From contig JAFUFH010000055.1 of the NCBI GenBank assembly GCA_017470005.1, forward strand, positions 1 to 42,221: 42,221 nucleotides of DNA, in the 5' to 3' direction. Position numbers and translations under genes: made by a program. The notes below the pieces were generated by a model. It searched no databases, had not been told where the DNA came from, and saw only the letters and a program-made list of their open reading frames with translations. Positions 31,149 through 40,752 of the stretch are shown here, piece after piece (the first letter of the stretch is position 1; each line of letters starts with the position of its first letter). The DNA comes from Bacilli bacterium (GTDB lineage Bacteria; Bacillota_I; Bacilli_A; RFN20; CAG-288).

Positions 31149-33797
31149 TCAAGCCTGCAGTTTTTGAGTGTCTTTATTTGCTCCTGTAAAAATACGGACT
31201 AAGACAGAAAGAAGAGAAGTGACACCGGTCAAATAGATGATAATAAGTAACCACATCACTTTATTCATCTTGGTGAAATCAATGCCAATCAATTGGGTCC
31301 CTAAAGAGGCAGAACCATTGGTTCCAGGAAGAGTTCCAAAGCCAAAGACCATAATACAGACAAAGAGAATTGTGATTCCATACATGATAGCTCTATATCG
31401 ATTGTTGCGGTTAGAAAGCGGGAACATAGGAGAACAACAGTTATAAGCCATACCTAAAGCGACAGCGGTCATAGAAAGAGAATTGAGCGTTTTAAAAGCT
31501 AATTCTCCTTCTTCCGTTAATAATCCTGTGGTTGTGATAGGAAGCTCTAAGAAATCACCGGAATAACGAAGAATATAATTTAAGGATATAGCAAAAACCA
31601 AACAGAGAGCAGCAGGAACAGCTCGGACAAAGGTGTTCTTTAAGAAGTGACCTTGTATTGGTGCATCGTTCTTTTGAACCGCTAGGAAAACGGATGTGAA
31701 TCCGATACAGATCATTTCCGTGACCAATAAGTTATTCGGATCAAAAGGATAAGCAATACCATGTCCTGCATTGACATAAGTGAATAAGACAATAATAGTG
31801 AAGACGATGGTAAAGATTGTTTTCATCAAATAGAGTGCGGAAGAACGTTGAACATTGTTGATTGCTCTTCTTCCTTCTTGGACGGCAACAGGCATAGAGG
31901 AGAAGTTAGAATCTAACAAGACCAAGTTTGCACAGTTTCTAGCAGCAGGAGAACCATTAGCCATAGCAACAGAACAATCCGCTTTTTTCATCGCTAAGAT
32001 ATCATTGACACCATCACCAGTCATACCAACCGTCTTACCTTGAGACTTCAGCTCATCGATAATGATAGCTTTTTGTTCGGGAGAGACACGGCCAAAGACA
32101 GTATAAGTGTTGACAATATCACGCACTTCTCTCTCATTTAACCCTTCCAAAGAAATACATTTCTCCGCATTAGGAACAGAACTCTTGATAGCGATCTCGG
32201 AAGCAGTGAGAGGACTATCACCAGAGATGATTTTAATATCTACTCCATTATGAATAAACCACTGAATGGTTTCAGGCGCTTCATCACGAATGTGGTCTTC
32301 CAAAGTGAAAATGGCGACAGGAGTGAATCTTCCTTTGACCTCTCCGTTGACAATCATAGAATCGCTGTGGCAGAACATGATAACACGATATCCGCTCGCT
32401 TGTTTTGAGGCGATATAGTCATTGATGGTCTTATCTTTTCCTTTATAAATATATTCAGGAGCTCCTAAGGCAAAAGTTCCTTGCTCATCGAACTCTACAA
32501 CAGAATATTTACGTTCAGAAGAGAAGGGAATAGAGTGAACGACACGGTAATCTTTTCTTAACGGATAACGTTGAGAAAGAGCAATGGAAGTTTGATTACT
32601 TTCAGAGAAGGCGTTAAGATAAGAACCAATCAATTTGTTCATATCGTAAGAACTATCCACCATCAAGATTTCGTCCACTCTCATCGTGCCATCTGTCAAG
32701 GTTCCTGTCTTATCTAAACATAAGACATTGACTCTCGCTAACATTTCGACAGAATACAAGTTTTGAACTAATGCGTTTTTCTTTGATAAAGTGAGAATGG
32801 ATGTTGCCAAAGCGACAGAAGTTAAGAGATACATACCAGACGGAATCATACCAACCATACTACCTGCCGTTGCTTTAACACTATCTACAGCCACTTTCCA
32901 CAAGTCCATATTTTCTGTGAGGGAGGCTAAGTTATAGAAGTTGACCCATTGCGTCCAGAATGTGAGAGCTCCTAAAGGAATGATGATAAAGCCTACGACT
33001 TTAATGACGATATTTAAAGAACGAACCAATTCTGATTTTGGCTTGCTCAGTTCTTTTGCTTTCGCTTGAATTCCAGAGACATAGTTATAATCGCCGATCA
33101 TCTCCGCTCTCACGGTGGCGTTTCCAGAAACCACGAAGGATCCAGCGTAAATTTTATCGCCAACATTTTTAACAATCGGTCTACTTTCACCTGTCAATAA
33201 GGATTCGTTGACTTCTAATCTGCCTTCTTTGATGATACTGTCCGTAGGAATTTGGTCTCCCATCTTCAATTGATAAATATCATCTAAGACCAATTCTTCT
33301 GTGCTGATCACCGAAGGGGTTCCGTCGCGAAGAACTTTGACATCGCTAGAAGTGATCAATTTCAATTTATCGATGGTCTTTTTTGCTCTCAATTCTTGCA
33401 CGATACCGATGATGGTGTTTGCTACAGCAATCACTAAGAAAGTCAACTGCATATATTGACCAAAGACAATCAATAAGATAGCGATGCTCAACAAAAGCAT
33501 GTTGAAATAAGTGAAAATATTATCCACCAAAATGCGTCCCACAGATTTGGTGTTGTTGGTATAAGACTTGTTGGTCATATACTCTTCTTGTCTCTGTTGG
33601 ACTTGTCTTAAAGAGAGACCGATTTTGATATCAGGGTTAAATCTTTGAATATCAAGAGGGATGGTTTTACTCTCATTTTCCGCTGAAATTTCTTTGGGAG
33701 TCTCTTCTGCTTCTATCACCTCTTGTTTTTCAACAGGAGCTTTTTCTTGGATAGCAGCAGGAGCGGCTTCTTGTGTTTTCTTTTTAAAAAATGCCAT
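31149..33797 (-). CDS. P-type ATPase, CtpE/Exp7-like cation exporter
   Basis: 882 residues. An Ala/Glu/Lys-rich N-terminal region of about 50 residues precedes the pump. Actuator motif TGES, phosphorylation motif DKTGTLT (near residue 365), nucleotide-domain segments and the hinge TGDGVNDILAMKKADCSVAM are intact. The transmembrane ion-site region reads GMIPSGMYLL where most relatives have a P-E-G-L motif. The segment NALVQNLYSVEMLARVNVLCLDKTGT matches the family of mycobacterial CtpE and pneumococcal Exp7, some of which move calcium. The missing Glu could change ion choice. The ATG follows AAGGA and is only eight bases past the tdk stop, so the two are co-transcribed. It stops at TGA. Confidence 0.88.
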   Translation of the reverse strand: MAFFKKKTQEAAPAAIQEKAPVEKQEVIEAEETPKEISAENESKTIPLDIQRFNPDIKIGLSLRQVQQRQEEYMTNKSYTNNTKSVGRILVDNIFTYFNMLLLSIAILLIVFGQYMQLTFLVIAVANTIIGIVQELRAKKTIDKLKLITSSDVKVLRDGTPSVISTEELVLDDIYQLKMGDQIPTDSIIKEGRLEVNESLLTGESRPIVKNVGDKIYAGSFVVSGNATVRAEMIGDYNYVSGIQAKAKELSKPKSELVRSLNIVIKVVGFIIIPLGALTFWTQWVNFYNLASLTENMDLWKVAVDSVKATAGSMVGMIPSGMYLLTSVALATSILTLSKKNALVQNLYSVEMLARVNVLCLDKTGTLTDGTMRVDEILMVDSSYDMNKLIGSYLNAFSESNQTSIALSQRYPLRKDYRVVHSIPFSSERKYSVVEFDEQGTFALGAPEYIYKGKDKTINDYIASKQASGYRVIMFCHSDSMIVNGEVKGRFTPVAIFTLEDHIRDEAPETIQWFIHNGVDIKIISGDSPLTASEIAIKSSVPNAEKCISLEGLNEREVRDIVNTYTVFGRVSPEQKAIIIDELKSQGKTVGMTGDGVNDILAMKKADCSVAMANGSPAARNCANLVLLDSNFSSMPVAVQEGRRAINNVQRSSALYLMKTIFTIVFTIIVLFTYVNAGHGIAYPFDPNNLLVTEMICIGFTSVFLAVQKNDAPIQGHFLKNTFVRAVPAALCLVFAISLNYILRYSGDFLELPITTTGLLTEEGELAFKTLNSLSMTAVALGMAYNCCSPMFPLSNRNNRYRAIMYGITILFVCIMVFGFGTLPGTNGSASLGTQLIGIDFTKMNKVMWLLIIIYLTGVTSLLSVLVRIFTGANKDTQKLQA

Positions 33798-33805
33798 GGG
33801 ATTCC

Positions 33806-34393
33806 TTATTTGATTGGTTTATTTGGAACAATGTGATGTTTTCGACATCTCGCTTCATAACTTTCTTTGGCACCGACTAATATGATGGGGTCATCATAAC
33901 GAGCTGGTTCTCCATTGACAAGGCGTTGGGTTCTAGTTGCTGCGCAGCCACAAATGGTACAAGCAGCACTCAATTTGGTGACAAATTCTGCTTTGGCAAG
34001 AAGATAAGGCATGGGCCCGAAAGGCTCTCCTCTAAAGTCAGCATCCAATCCCGCAACGATAACACGAATCCCTCTATCTGCTAAGTTTTCGCATAAAGAG
34101 ATAACCTCTAAACCAAAGAACTGAACTTCATCGATAGCGATGACTTGAGTCTTTTCATCGATAAAATTGAGTATTTCTTGGCAGTTTTTGATGGCGTGAG
34201 CTTGGTATTTTTCACCATCGTGAGAAGCGATGGCAGAATCATCATAACGATTATCAATCGAAGGTTTGAAAGCGACAATGTTTTGATGTGCGTAAGAGAG
34301 AGTTCTCACTCTTCTAATGAGTTCTTCGCTCTTTCCAGCAAACATGGGGCCACAGATAACTTCAATCCAGCCTTTTTGTAATTCTTGATACAT
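33806..34393 (-). CDS. tdk: thymidine kinase, type II
   Basis: 195 residues. It phosphorylates thymidine to dTMP with ATP in salvage. Walker A GPMFAGKS at residues 15-22, Walker [11 protein letters not shown], catalytic Glu in that strand, the zinc site formed by C-x-x-C (CTIC) and C-x-x-H (CRKH), and the thymidine-holding lasso [19 protein letters not shown]. The ribosome site is GGGGGG, nine bases before the ATG. It is first of a two-gene unit with the P-type ATPase. The promoter is an extended -10 at 34421-34429. Confidence 0.97.
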   Translation of the reverse strand: MYQELQKGWIEVICGPMFAGKSEELIRRVRTLSYAHQNIVAFKPSIDNRYDDSAIASHDGEKYQAHAIKNCQEILNFIDEKTQVIAIDEVQFFGLEVISLCENLADRGIRVIVAGLDADFRGEPFGPMPYLLAKAEFVTKLSAACTICGCAATRTQRLVNGEPARYDDPIILVGAKESYEARCRKHHIVPNKPIK

Positions 34394-34420
34394 GAATTTG
34401 TCCCCCCCTAATCTATAAAA

Positions 34421-34429
34421 ATTATAGCA
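34421..34429 (-). promoter_or_regulatory. extended -10 promoter of tdk
   Basis: Minus strand TGCTATAAT (TG plus TATAAT at 34421-34426). No good -35. The same nonamer occurs at the Nudix promoter (25047-25055). Confidence 0.6.
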
Positions 34430-34517
34430 AAGTAAGAAACGATAATCATTGAAAAAATAGAGGAGAGATAAGAAATTATTTCGCTTAATTTGAAGTTTAC
34501 TTCAAAGGGAGGTTTTT

Positions 34518-34574
34518 ATGATTTTGAAATCGGATTTAAATCAAAGCATAAATAGAACGAACAATATAAAGTGA
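34518..34574 (+). CDS. possible 18-residue leader ORF
   Basis: ATG with a strong GGGAGG site six bases upstream, 18 codons, TGA. A perfect hairpin TTTGAAG-TTTA-CTTCAAA (34489-34506) abuts the ribosome site. It ends 40 bases before the next gene start. It could be a small regulatory ORF of the 34615-ung unit, or chance. Confidence 0.3.
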   Translation: MILKSDLNQSINRTNNIK

Positions 34575-34614
34575 AAGAGATAAAGCTCTTAACTTTATGA
34601 TATACTTTTGATGT

Positions 34615-34863
34615 ATGAAATTTAAATTGAGTGAACACCCTTCTATCTTTATGTTCTTGATTTCTTTGGTGATTTTGGGCACCACAATTTTCTTAAATGT
34701 CATGTATGAATGGAAGATCTACTCTATTGTTGGATTAGTATTATCTGGCATTGCAAGTTTGGTCTTACTGTTCTCTGTTTGTCTTGATATTTATCATTAT
34801 TTAAAAAAGAAACCAGAACAGCCCACTTATCAGGCAAAAGAGGATGAATCAGAAAGAGATTAA
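34615..34863 (+). CDS. 82-residue membrane protein
   Basis: Two hydrophobic segments (about residues 10-28 and 35-57) with a short loop, then a charged Lys/Glu tail. I do not recognise a family. A TATACT -10-like box at 34601-34606 lies only eight bases from the ATG and no ribosome site is present, so the message may be leaderless. The last 20 bases overlap ung in another frame, which ties the two genes together. Fairly sure it is real because of that overlap and the clean membrane pattern; function unknown. Confidence 0.65.
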   Translation: MKFKLSEHPSIFMFLISLVILGTTIFLNVMYEWKIYSIVGLVLSGIASLVLLFSVCLDIYHYLKKKPEQPTYQAKEDESERD

Positions 34864-35551
34864 AGAAATTTTATATTCGTTTCCTCCTTCATGGGAACCT
34901 CTTCTTTCTCAAGAAAAGAAAGAGGATTATTTTCAATGTTTAGTAAACCAGGTATCAAAAGAATATGAGAACGAAAACATTTATCCGCCCCTACCCCAAG
35001 TTTATCAAACCTTAAAAGAGACCCCTTTAGAGAAAGTAAAGGTCGTCATTATCGGGCAAGATCCTTACTTCCATCAAGGGCAAGCTAATGGTCTTGCTTT
35101 CTCTGTGAATAAAGGGATTCAGCTTCCTCCTTCCTTGGTGAATATTTATAAGGAACTCCATATAGAATTCGGGTATGATATCCCATTATCTAACGGGGAT
35201 TTATCTCCTTGGGCAAAGCAGGGTGTTTTACTTCTTAATTCTACTTTAACGGTAAAAGATGGATATCCAGAATCCCATTCGAAATACGGGTGGGAAACCT
35301 TCACCGATCATCTAATTAAAAAATTGGACCAACAGGATAGATGTATTGTTTACCTTCTCTGGGGAAATCACGCGAAAAAGAAAGCATCTATCATTCACAA
35401 TCCTAAGGCAAAAATCGTATCTTGTCCACACCCTTCTCCCTTATCGGCAAGCCGAGGGTTTTTCCATAGCGATTGCTTTAAAAAAGTGAATGAACGATTA
35501 AAAGAAGCGTCCTTAGAAGAAATCGATTTCCATATTGTGGATGATATTTAA
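34844..35551 (+). CDS. ung: uracil-DNA glycosylase, family 1
   Basis: 235 residues. It removes uracil from DNA to start base-excision repair. GQDPY (catalytic Asp) is followed by FHQGQANGLAFS, whereas most members have GQDPYH; here the His is one place later. GVLLLNSTLTV holds the uracil-contacting Asn, and CPHPSPLSASRGF holds the catalytic His and DNA-intercalating loop. WGNHAKKK matches the W-G-x-x-A-x-x-K motif. It overlaps the preceding small membrane gene by 20 bases. AGAGG touches the ATG, so initiation probably depends on coupling. All key residues but the shifted His are present. Confidence 0.95.
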   Translation: MNQKEIKEILYSFPPSWEPLLSQEKKEDYFQCLVNQVSKEYENENIYPPLPQVYQTLKETPLEKVKVVIIGQDPYFHQGQANGLAFSVNKGIQLPPSLVNIYKELHIEFGYDIPLSNGDLSPWAKQGVLLLNSTLTVKDGYPESHSKYGWETFTDHLIKKLDQQDRCIVYLLWGNHAKKKASIIHNPKAKIVSCPHPSPLSASRGFFHSDCFKKVNERLKEASLEEIDFHIVDDI

Positions 35552-35588
35552 ATTTATTTGATTGTATTAGTGTCTTTATTTCTAGTAG

Positions 35589-35617
35589 TGGAAATCAAAA
35601 GGGAAAGACATTATAAT
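35589..35617 (+). promoter_or_regulatory. promoter of the 35662-38604 gene group
   Basis: TGGAAA (35589-35594), spacer of 17, TATAAT (35612-35617). Confidence 0.65.
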
Positions 35618-35661
35618 ATTGTCATCGTGTGCATAACTATTCAATAAAAGGAGAAATGACT

Positions 35662-36675
35662 ATGACCGAAGAAGAAATGCTTAGTAAGATTCAGGCTGCT
35701 GCGGATAAGACCGCTCAAAATTTTGCTTTTAAGAGAACCGCAAAATTAGATCTCATCTATTCTGAAACCAGAGCTGATGGTGTCATTGAATGCTATTGTT
35801 TAGGTTCTGATATGCCTTTATTGGTTTACAGAATCTTTGAAATTGATGCTGAAGGCAATGTCACAGAAAAGAGTGATGTTCAAAACGCCTCCGAGAAAAC
35901 CAGACATTACAATCAGGATGTGAGACCTGGATTGAAGTTAATCCCTCCCGCAGTTACGGAAAGCAATGAATATGAAATTTTGGTAGAAAACAAGCTCGAA
36001 ACCAACAATGCTGTGGAAGTCAAATTAAAATCTTCTATCGGTAGAGATATCACCATGGTCGAAATCTATCGTTATTTCGATTATGTTTCCAAAGTTTATT
36101 TCGTTTCTTGTGTTTCTGTCTCCTTTGGTGGACAATACCTCTTCTCTGTCGCCCCCGACAACAAACACTTGAGATTGATCGTTGGTAACAATCCTGAACT
36201 CCGTGCTCGTATCGATATGATCACAGAGTTGCTCCAAGCTAGATTGCTTCCTTCCTATCAAACTATCGCTGCTGGTGCCCAGTTATTAAGTGACAAGAAC
36301 GTCAAAGCTCACGTCACTTTAAATGGTCAGAATGGGGAAAAGATCAATTACGATTCCACCTTCTGCTATGATGATCCTGAAACTCAAACCAGATTTGCTT
36401 TCTTTGCCAAATCTGGAAATGAAAAAGAAGGTATCATCTTAGTCCAAGACATCTTCACTCAAAAGCTCACTATGTCTAACACTTGGACCGAAGAACAAAA
36501 AGCAGCTGTAGATAAATTCAAAGCTCTTATGAAAGAAAATCCGGAAGAGTTCAACAAGCACACTTGTTCCTTCTTCACGGATGATCTTGATTTCCGTTAT
36601 GCAGCTTACAAAGCTGGTAAATTAACACCTGAAGCTCAGCCTCAAGCACCCGCTGAACCTACTGAAGCAAAATAA
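35662..36675 (+). CDS. soluble protein of unknown function
   Basis: 337 residues from the ATG that lies eight bases after AAGGAG; another ATG two codons upstream is too close to the site. There is no signal peptide or membrane segment, and I recognise no family. The protein is acidic and mixed alpha/beta, with a predicted helical start, a central strand-rich part (IYRYFDYVSKVYFVSCVSV) and a disordered Pro/Ala/Glu tail. Codon use (GAA, AAG, TCT, GCT rich) resembles groEL and suggests good expression. It is first in a run with the aldose epimerase (32 bases later) and psuG, so a link to sugar or nucleoside use is possible but only by context. Confidence 0.7.
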   Translation: MTEEEMLSKIQAAADKTAQNFAFKRTAKLDLIYSETRADGVIECYCLGSDMPLLVYRIFEIDAEGNVTEKSDVQNASEKTRHYNQDVRPGLKLIPPAVTESNEYEILVENKLETNNAVEVKLKSSIGRDITMVEIYRYFDYVSKVYFVSCVSVSFGGQYLFSVAPDNKHLRLIVGNNPELRARIDMITELLQARLLPSYQTIAAGAQLLSDKNVKAHVTLNGQNGEKINYDSTFCYDDPETQTRFAFFAKSGNEKEGIILVQDIFTQKLTMSNTWTEEQKAAVDKFKALMKENPEEFNKHTCSFFTDDLDFRYAAYKAGKLTPEAQPQAPAEPTEAK

Positions 36676-36707
36676 AAAAATAAATAGAAATAAAGGGGCG
36701 GTATGAT

Positions 36708-37685
36708 ATGTCCGATCTTGAGTCGTCGTATGTTCTACTGGATAACCACCATGGATTGAAAGTCCTGCTCTCCACATTGGGAGCGGGAGTGAGATCCTTG
36801 ACGTTAAACGGGAAAAGAATGATATTAGAATTACAAGATAGCAAGGAATATTTATCCGCTCCTTTTCTATTTGGAAAAACTCTTTGCCGCTTCGGTGGAA
36901 GAGTTGCCGCAGAAGGAGAAATTGACGGGGTTCCCTATCATCTTGTTGATGAGGAAGGCCAAGGATATTGTCTCCACGGCGGATTATATTTAAGCCCAAT
37001 CTTTCAAAATTATAATGTCACACTGGAAGAAACAGAGGAAAATGTTTCCGCTGTTTTTGAACGTGTTTCTCCCGATGGTGAAGCTGGATTCCCTGGTAAT
37101 TTAAAAATTAAAGTAACGTATTTAATGCCTAAAGACCTCAATATTTTGACCATTAAATATGAATGTGTGACAGATAAACCTACTCTTCTTTCCTTAAGCA
37201 ACCACATGTATTGGAATTTCGGAGACGGAAATGTGGATGATTATTATTTATCCATTCAAGCAGACCGCGTCGCGACCTTTGCTCCCAACTCCTTGATGAT
37301 TGCAGGCAAAGCAAATGTTCCCGCTCCCTTAGATTATAGAGAAGAGAAAAGAGTCGGAGATTTAGTAGATTATGTTGTGGAAAGTTTGTTTAGAGATTAC
37401 ACGCTAGACCAAACTTATTTATTTGAAAACCCTAATACCATTCAACCACAAGTCACATTGAGAAAAGATAATGTGATCATCCAATGTTTTACGGATTTTA
37501 ACGCGGTGAATGTCTATGTGGAAAACACAAAGAAACCCATTGTCTTTGCAAACGGGGAGAATCTTACCACTTTACCTAGAAGAGGTATTGCTATCGAACC
37601 TCAAACCTTTGTTTTAAATCATGATATTCTTCGCCCTGGTGAAGTTTATCAACACTTCATCAGTTATCGTTTTGTAGAAAAGTAG
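36708..37685 (+). CDS. aldose 1-epimerase family protein (GalM-like)
   Basis: 325 residues. Galactose-mutarotase-like beta-sandwich. Family hallmarks are FGGRVAAEG early, CLHGG (first His), LSNHMYWNFGDG (catalytic His in the N-H motif), DQTYLF and GIAIEPQTF (catalytic Glu). Enzymes of this group interconvert the alpha and beta anomers of sugars. No galactokinase or galactose genes are near, so the substrate is open. It lies between the unknown protein and psuG, with a GGGGCGG region before its ATG and psuG starting ten bases after its stop. PsuG works on pseudouridine 5'-phosphate and releases ribose 5-phosphate, so a pentose-related role is conceivable. Confidence 0.85.
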   Translation: MSDLESSYVLLDNHHGLKVLLSTLGAGVRSLTLNGKRMILELQDSKEYLSAPFLFGKTLCRFGGRVAAEGEIDGVPYHLVDEEGQGYCLHGGLYLSPIFQNYNVTLEETEENVSAVFERVSPDGEAGFPGNLKIKVTYLMPKDLNILTIKYECVTDKPTLLSLSNHMYWNFGDGNVDDYYLSIQADRVATFAPNSLMIAGKANVPAPLDYREEKRVGDLVDYVVESLFRDYTLDQTYLFENPNTIQPQVTLRKDNVIIQCFTDFNAVNVYVENTKKPIVFANGENLTTLPRRGIAIEPQTFVLNHDILRPGEVYQHFISYRFVEK

Positions 37686-37695
37686 GAGAATGAAT

Positions 37696-38604
37696 ATGAC
37701 TTTAGAAGAAAACTTGAAAAGAATCCCGGATTTAAGTGATAAACCCGCCGTTGCTTTAGAGACAACGGTATTGACTCATGGTATGCCTTATCCTCAGAAT
37801 GTCGAATGCGCATTAAAATGTGAAGAAGAGATTCGAAGAGCAGGTGGTGAGCCTTACACCATCGGTATCATCAAAGGCGAAATCAAAATCGGTTTAACCA
37901 AAGATGAAATCGAAGAATTAGGTAAAAACATGCAAGCCATCAAAGTCTCAAGAAGAGATATTGGATATTGTGTCAGCAAAGGTTTAAATGGATCTACAAC
38001 TGTTGCTGCAACCATGATTTTAGCAAAATTAGCAAACATCAGGGTTTTCTCTACTGGCGGAATCGGAGGAGTTCACCGCGGTTATAATGATACGATGGAT
38101 GTCTCCGCGGATTTAGAGGAATTCTCCAAAACAGATGTGAATGTCATCTGTGCAGGACCTAAAGCCATCTTAGATATTCCTAGAACGTTAGAATATTTAG
38201 AAACCAAAGGAATTCCTGTCATCGGATATCAAACAAAGAAGATGCCTCTCTTCTATACAAGAACAAGTGATTACGATTTAGAAATCAGCGCATCTGATGC
38301 GAAAGAACTTGCTTCTATCATTTATGCCCAATCCTTGCTAGGTTTAAATCAAGGCTCCTTGATTGTTAACCCTGTCCCTGAAAAATTCTCTTTAGACGCG
38401 AATAAGATGGAAGGTTATATCCAGGAAGCTTTGCGTCAAATGGAGGAACAAAAAATAACTGGTAAAGCCGTCACCCCCTTCTTGTTAGCTAAACTATGTG
38501 AGTTAACAAAAGGCGTTTCATTAGAAACCAATATGGCTTTGATTGAAAACAACGCATACGTCGGTGGATTATTAGCAAAAGAACTCTTACAATTAAGAAA
38601 GTAG
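37696..38604 (+). CDS. psuG: pseudouridine-5'-phosphate glycosidase
   Basis: 302 residues. It splits pseudouridine 5'-phosphate to uracil and ribose 5-phosphate in RNA-base salvage. VALETTVLTHGMPYP near the N-terminus has the catalytic-site Glu; NGSTTVAATMILA and STGGIGGVHRG form the core; CAGPKAILDI carries the Lys that forms the ring-opened intermediate (Lys166 in E. coli). The C-terminal TPFLLAKLCELTKGVSLETN matches the family. The ATG at 37696 is preferred (GGAG seven bases upstream). The usual partner kinase psuK is absent here, so pseudouridine phosphate would have to come from elsewhere. A strong terminator follows. Confidence 0.95.
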   Translation: MTLEENLKRIPDLSDKPAVALETTVLTHGMPYPQNVECALKCEEEIRRAGGEPYTIGIIKGEIKIGLTKDEIEELGKNMQAIKVSRRDIGYCVSKGLNGSTTVAATMILAKLANIRVFSTGGIGGVHRGYNDTMDVSADLEEFSKTDVNVICAGPKAILDIPRTLEYLETKGIPVIGYQTKKMPLFYTRTSDYDLEISASDAKELASIIYAQSLLGLNQGSLIVNPVPEKFSLDANKMEGYIQEALRQMEEQKITGKAVTPFLLAKLCELTKGVSLETNMALIENNAYVGGLLAKELLQLRK

Positions 38605-38611
38605 TTATATC

Positions 38612-38650
38612 AAAAGCTGTTGTCTGTTTTCTTAGGCGACAGCTTTTTTT
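38612..38650 (+). terminator. terminator after psuG
   Basis: AAGCTGTTG and CGACAGCTT arms (one wobble), then a run of seven or more T. Confidence 0.9.
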
Positions 38651-38669
38651 GATGGCTATATATAGTTAA

Positions 38670-38690
38670 TCAACAAGCGTAGCTTGTTGA
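38670..38690. repeat. short perfect hairpin before the groESL promoter
   Basis: TCAACAAGC, three-base loop GTA, GCTTGTTGA. No T-run follows. It lies between the psuG terminator and CIRCE. Confidence 0.6.
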
Positions 38691-38722
38691 AAAACCCAAA
38701 ATAGACAAGAGAAACAATAATT

Positions 38723-38749
38723 TTAGCACTTCGACCTTGACATTGCTAA
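38723..38749 (+). promoter_or_regulatory. CIRCE operator of groESL (HrcA site)
   Basis: TTAGCACTT, nine bases, CATTGCTAA. Against the consensus TTAGCACTC-N9-GAGTGCTAA the left half matches 8 of 9 and the right half 7 of 9. It overlaps the -35 box, fitting HrcA repression released on heat shock. hrcA itself is outside the window. Confidence 0.88.
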
Positions 38750-38764
38750 AAATCGATTTATAAT
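38737..38764 (+). promoter_or_regulatory. groESL promoter
   Basis: TTGACA (38737-38742), spacer of 16, TATAAT (38759-38764). Confidence 0.88.
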
Positions 38765-38800
38765 AGGTGTGTTGAAAAGATTTTGGAGGTAAAAATTATT

Positions 38801-39082
38801 ATGATCAAACCTTTCAGAGATTATGTTGTTTTAGAGAAAGTTCCCGAAGAGAAACAAGTCGGCGGAATTATTCTTGCCACTAGCAAAGATAACGATTCTG
38901 CTCTCGCTACTGTTGTTGCTGTTGGTCCTGGTTATGTAACTAAGGAAGGACAAAAGGTGGAAGTAGAAGCCAAAGTTGGACAGAAAGTTATTTATAAAAA
39001 ATATTCTGTCACTGACTATGTCGAAAACGGAAACAAGTTCATGTTGATCAAGGACAGCGACATTCTTGCTGTCGTCGAATAA
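38801..39082 (+). CDS. groS: co-chaperonin GroES
   Basis: 93 residues. It caps the GroEL cavity. KPFRDYVVLEKVPEEKQVGGIILATS covers the start and the mobile loop with its GGI(I/V)L contact motif; VVAVGPG and the C-terminal DILAVVE are typical. The ATG at 38801 (MIKPF) is chosen, with GGAGG about 11 bases upstream; an upstream TTG would lie inside that site. It is followed by groL after 21 bases and preceded by CIRCE. Confidence 0.97.
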   Translation: MIKPFRDYVVLEKVPEEKQVGGIILATSKDNDSALATVVAVGPGYVTKEGQKVEVEAKVGQKVIYKKYSVTDYVENGNKFMLIKDSDILAVVE

Positions 39083-39103
39083 TTCAGAAAGAAGGATTCA
39101 ATC

Positions 39104-40729
39104 ATGTCTAAGAAAGTTACTTATGGAAAACAAGCAAGAGACAATATGTTGATCGGTGTCGACACTCTTGCTAATACTGTTAAGCTTACCTTAGGTCCTA
39201 AGGGCAGAAATGTCGCTTTAGATAGAGGTTATGGCTCTCCCATCATCGTCAACGATGGTGTCTCTATCGCTAGAGAAATCGAATTAGAGGACAAAGAACA
39301 AAACGCTGGCGCCAAATTGGTTTATGAAGTTGCTAACAAGACCAACGATGTCGCTGGTGATGGTACTACTACCGCTACCGTTTTAGCTCAAGCTATGATT
39401 CACAACGGTTTCAACGCTGTGGATAAGGGTGCTAACCCTGTCTTAGTAAGAAATGGTATTGATAAAGCTTCTAAAGCAGTCTCTGATGCTTTGCTTGCCA
39501 ATTCTAAGAAGATTTCTACCAATGCAGACATTGCTGCTGTCGCTGGAATTTCCGCTGGCGATGAAGAAATCGGTAAAACTATCGCTGAAGCCATGGATAA
39601 AGTCGGAAAAGATGGTGTCATCACTGTCGAAGAAGGAAAAGGCCTTGACACTACCTTAGATGTTGTCCAAGGTATGCAGTTTGATAAAGGTTATATCTCT
39701 CCTTATATGGTCACCGATTCTGAAAAGATGGTTGCCGAATTAGAAAACGCCTTTGTTATGGTCACTGACCAAAAGGTCAACAACATCCAAGACATCCTTC
39801 CTATGCTTCAATCTGTGGTAGAAGCCCATAGACCTCTCTTCATCATCGCTGATGATGTAGATAACGATGTCGCATCTACTTTGATTGTGAATAAGTTGAG
39901 AGGAACCTTCAACGTGGTTGCTGTCAAAGCTCCTGAATTCGGTGATAATCAGAAGAATATTCTTCAAGATATCGCCATTATGACTGGTGCTAACTTCTAC
40001 TCCAAGGATCTCTCTATGTCCTTAAAGGATATCACTGTGGCGGATTTAGGATCTGCCAAGAAGATCAAAGTTACCAAAGACAATACCACTATTGTTGATG
40101 GTGCTGGTGAAGAAGATGCCGTCGCTAATAGAGTTGCTGAATTAAAAGGCCAGGTTGCGGAAACCAAATCTGATTATGATAAGAAGAATCTCCAAAAGAG
40201 AATCGCTAAACTCTCTTCTGGTGTCGCCGTCATCCGTGTTGGTGCTACCACTGAAACAGAGATGAAAGATAAGAAGCTCAGATTAGAAGATGCAATCAAT
40301 GCTACTGCCGCCGCTGTTGCAGAAGGTGTTGTTCCTGGTGGCGGAATCGCCTTATTGAATGTCTATCGTGAACTGAAAGGTAAACTCACGGATAAGAATC
40401 CCGACATTCAAAAAGGTATCGATGTCGTTCTCAATGCTTTGACTGCTCCTTTGTATCAAATGTCTGTCAATGCTGGATTTGATGGCGATGATGTCATCGA
40501 TGCTTCTAAGATTAGAAATGATGGACTTGGATTTGATGCTAAGACCGGTGAATGGATCAACATGATGGAAAAAGGTATCATCGATCCTACAAAGGTTGCT
40601 AGAAGCGCTGTTATCAACGCCGCCTCTATCTCTGCTTTGTTCATTACAACTGAAGCCGTTGTCACTGAGTTACCAAAACCTGCCGCTCCTGCTGCCCCTA
40701 ACCCGGGTATGGGCGGAATGGATTACTAA
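39104..40729 (+). CDS. groL: chaperonin GroEL
   Basis: 541 residues. ATP-driven protein-folding chamber. [25 protein letters not shown] and the nucleotide motif [14 protein letters not shown] are near the N-terminus; the apical domain and the VPGGGIALL equatorial segment are present. The C-terminus ends in a short GMGGMDY tail, a GGM-type tail that is truncated compared with long (GGM)n repeats. The ribosome site is AGAAGGA. Codon use is strongly biased, as expected for high expression. A long hairpin terminator follows. Confidence 0.98.
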   Translation: MSKKVTYGKQARDNMLIGVDTLANTVKLTLGPKGRNVALDRGYGSPIIVNDGVSIAREIELEDKEQNAGAKLVYEVANKTNDVAGDGTTTATVLAQAMIHNGFNAVDKGANPVLVRNGIDKASKAVSDALLANSKKISTNADIAAVAGISAGDEEIGKTIAEAMDKVGKDGVITVEEGKGLDTTLDVVQGMQFDKGYISPYMVTDSEKMVAELENAFVMVTDQKVNNIQDILPMLQSVVEAHRPLFIIADDVDNDVASTLIVNKLRGTFNVVAVKAPEFGDNQKNILQDIAIMTGANFYSKDLSMSLKDITVADLGSAKKIKVTKDNTTIVDGAGEEDAVANRVAELKGQVAETKSDYDKKNLQKRIAKLSSGVAVIRVGATTETEMKDKKLRLEDAINATAAAVAEGVVPGGGIALLNVYRELKGKLTDKNPDIQKGIDVVLNALTAPLYQMSVNAGFDGDDVIDASKIRNDGLGFDAKTGEWINMMEKGIIDPTKVARSAVINAASISALFITTEAVVTELPKPAAPAAPNPGMGGMDY

Positions 40730-40752
40730 AAATTTAAGCTATTCGTGGAATG

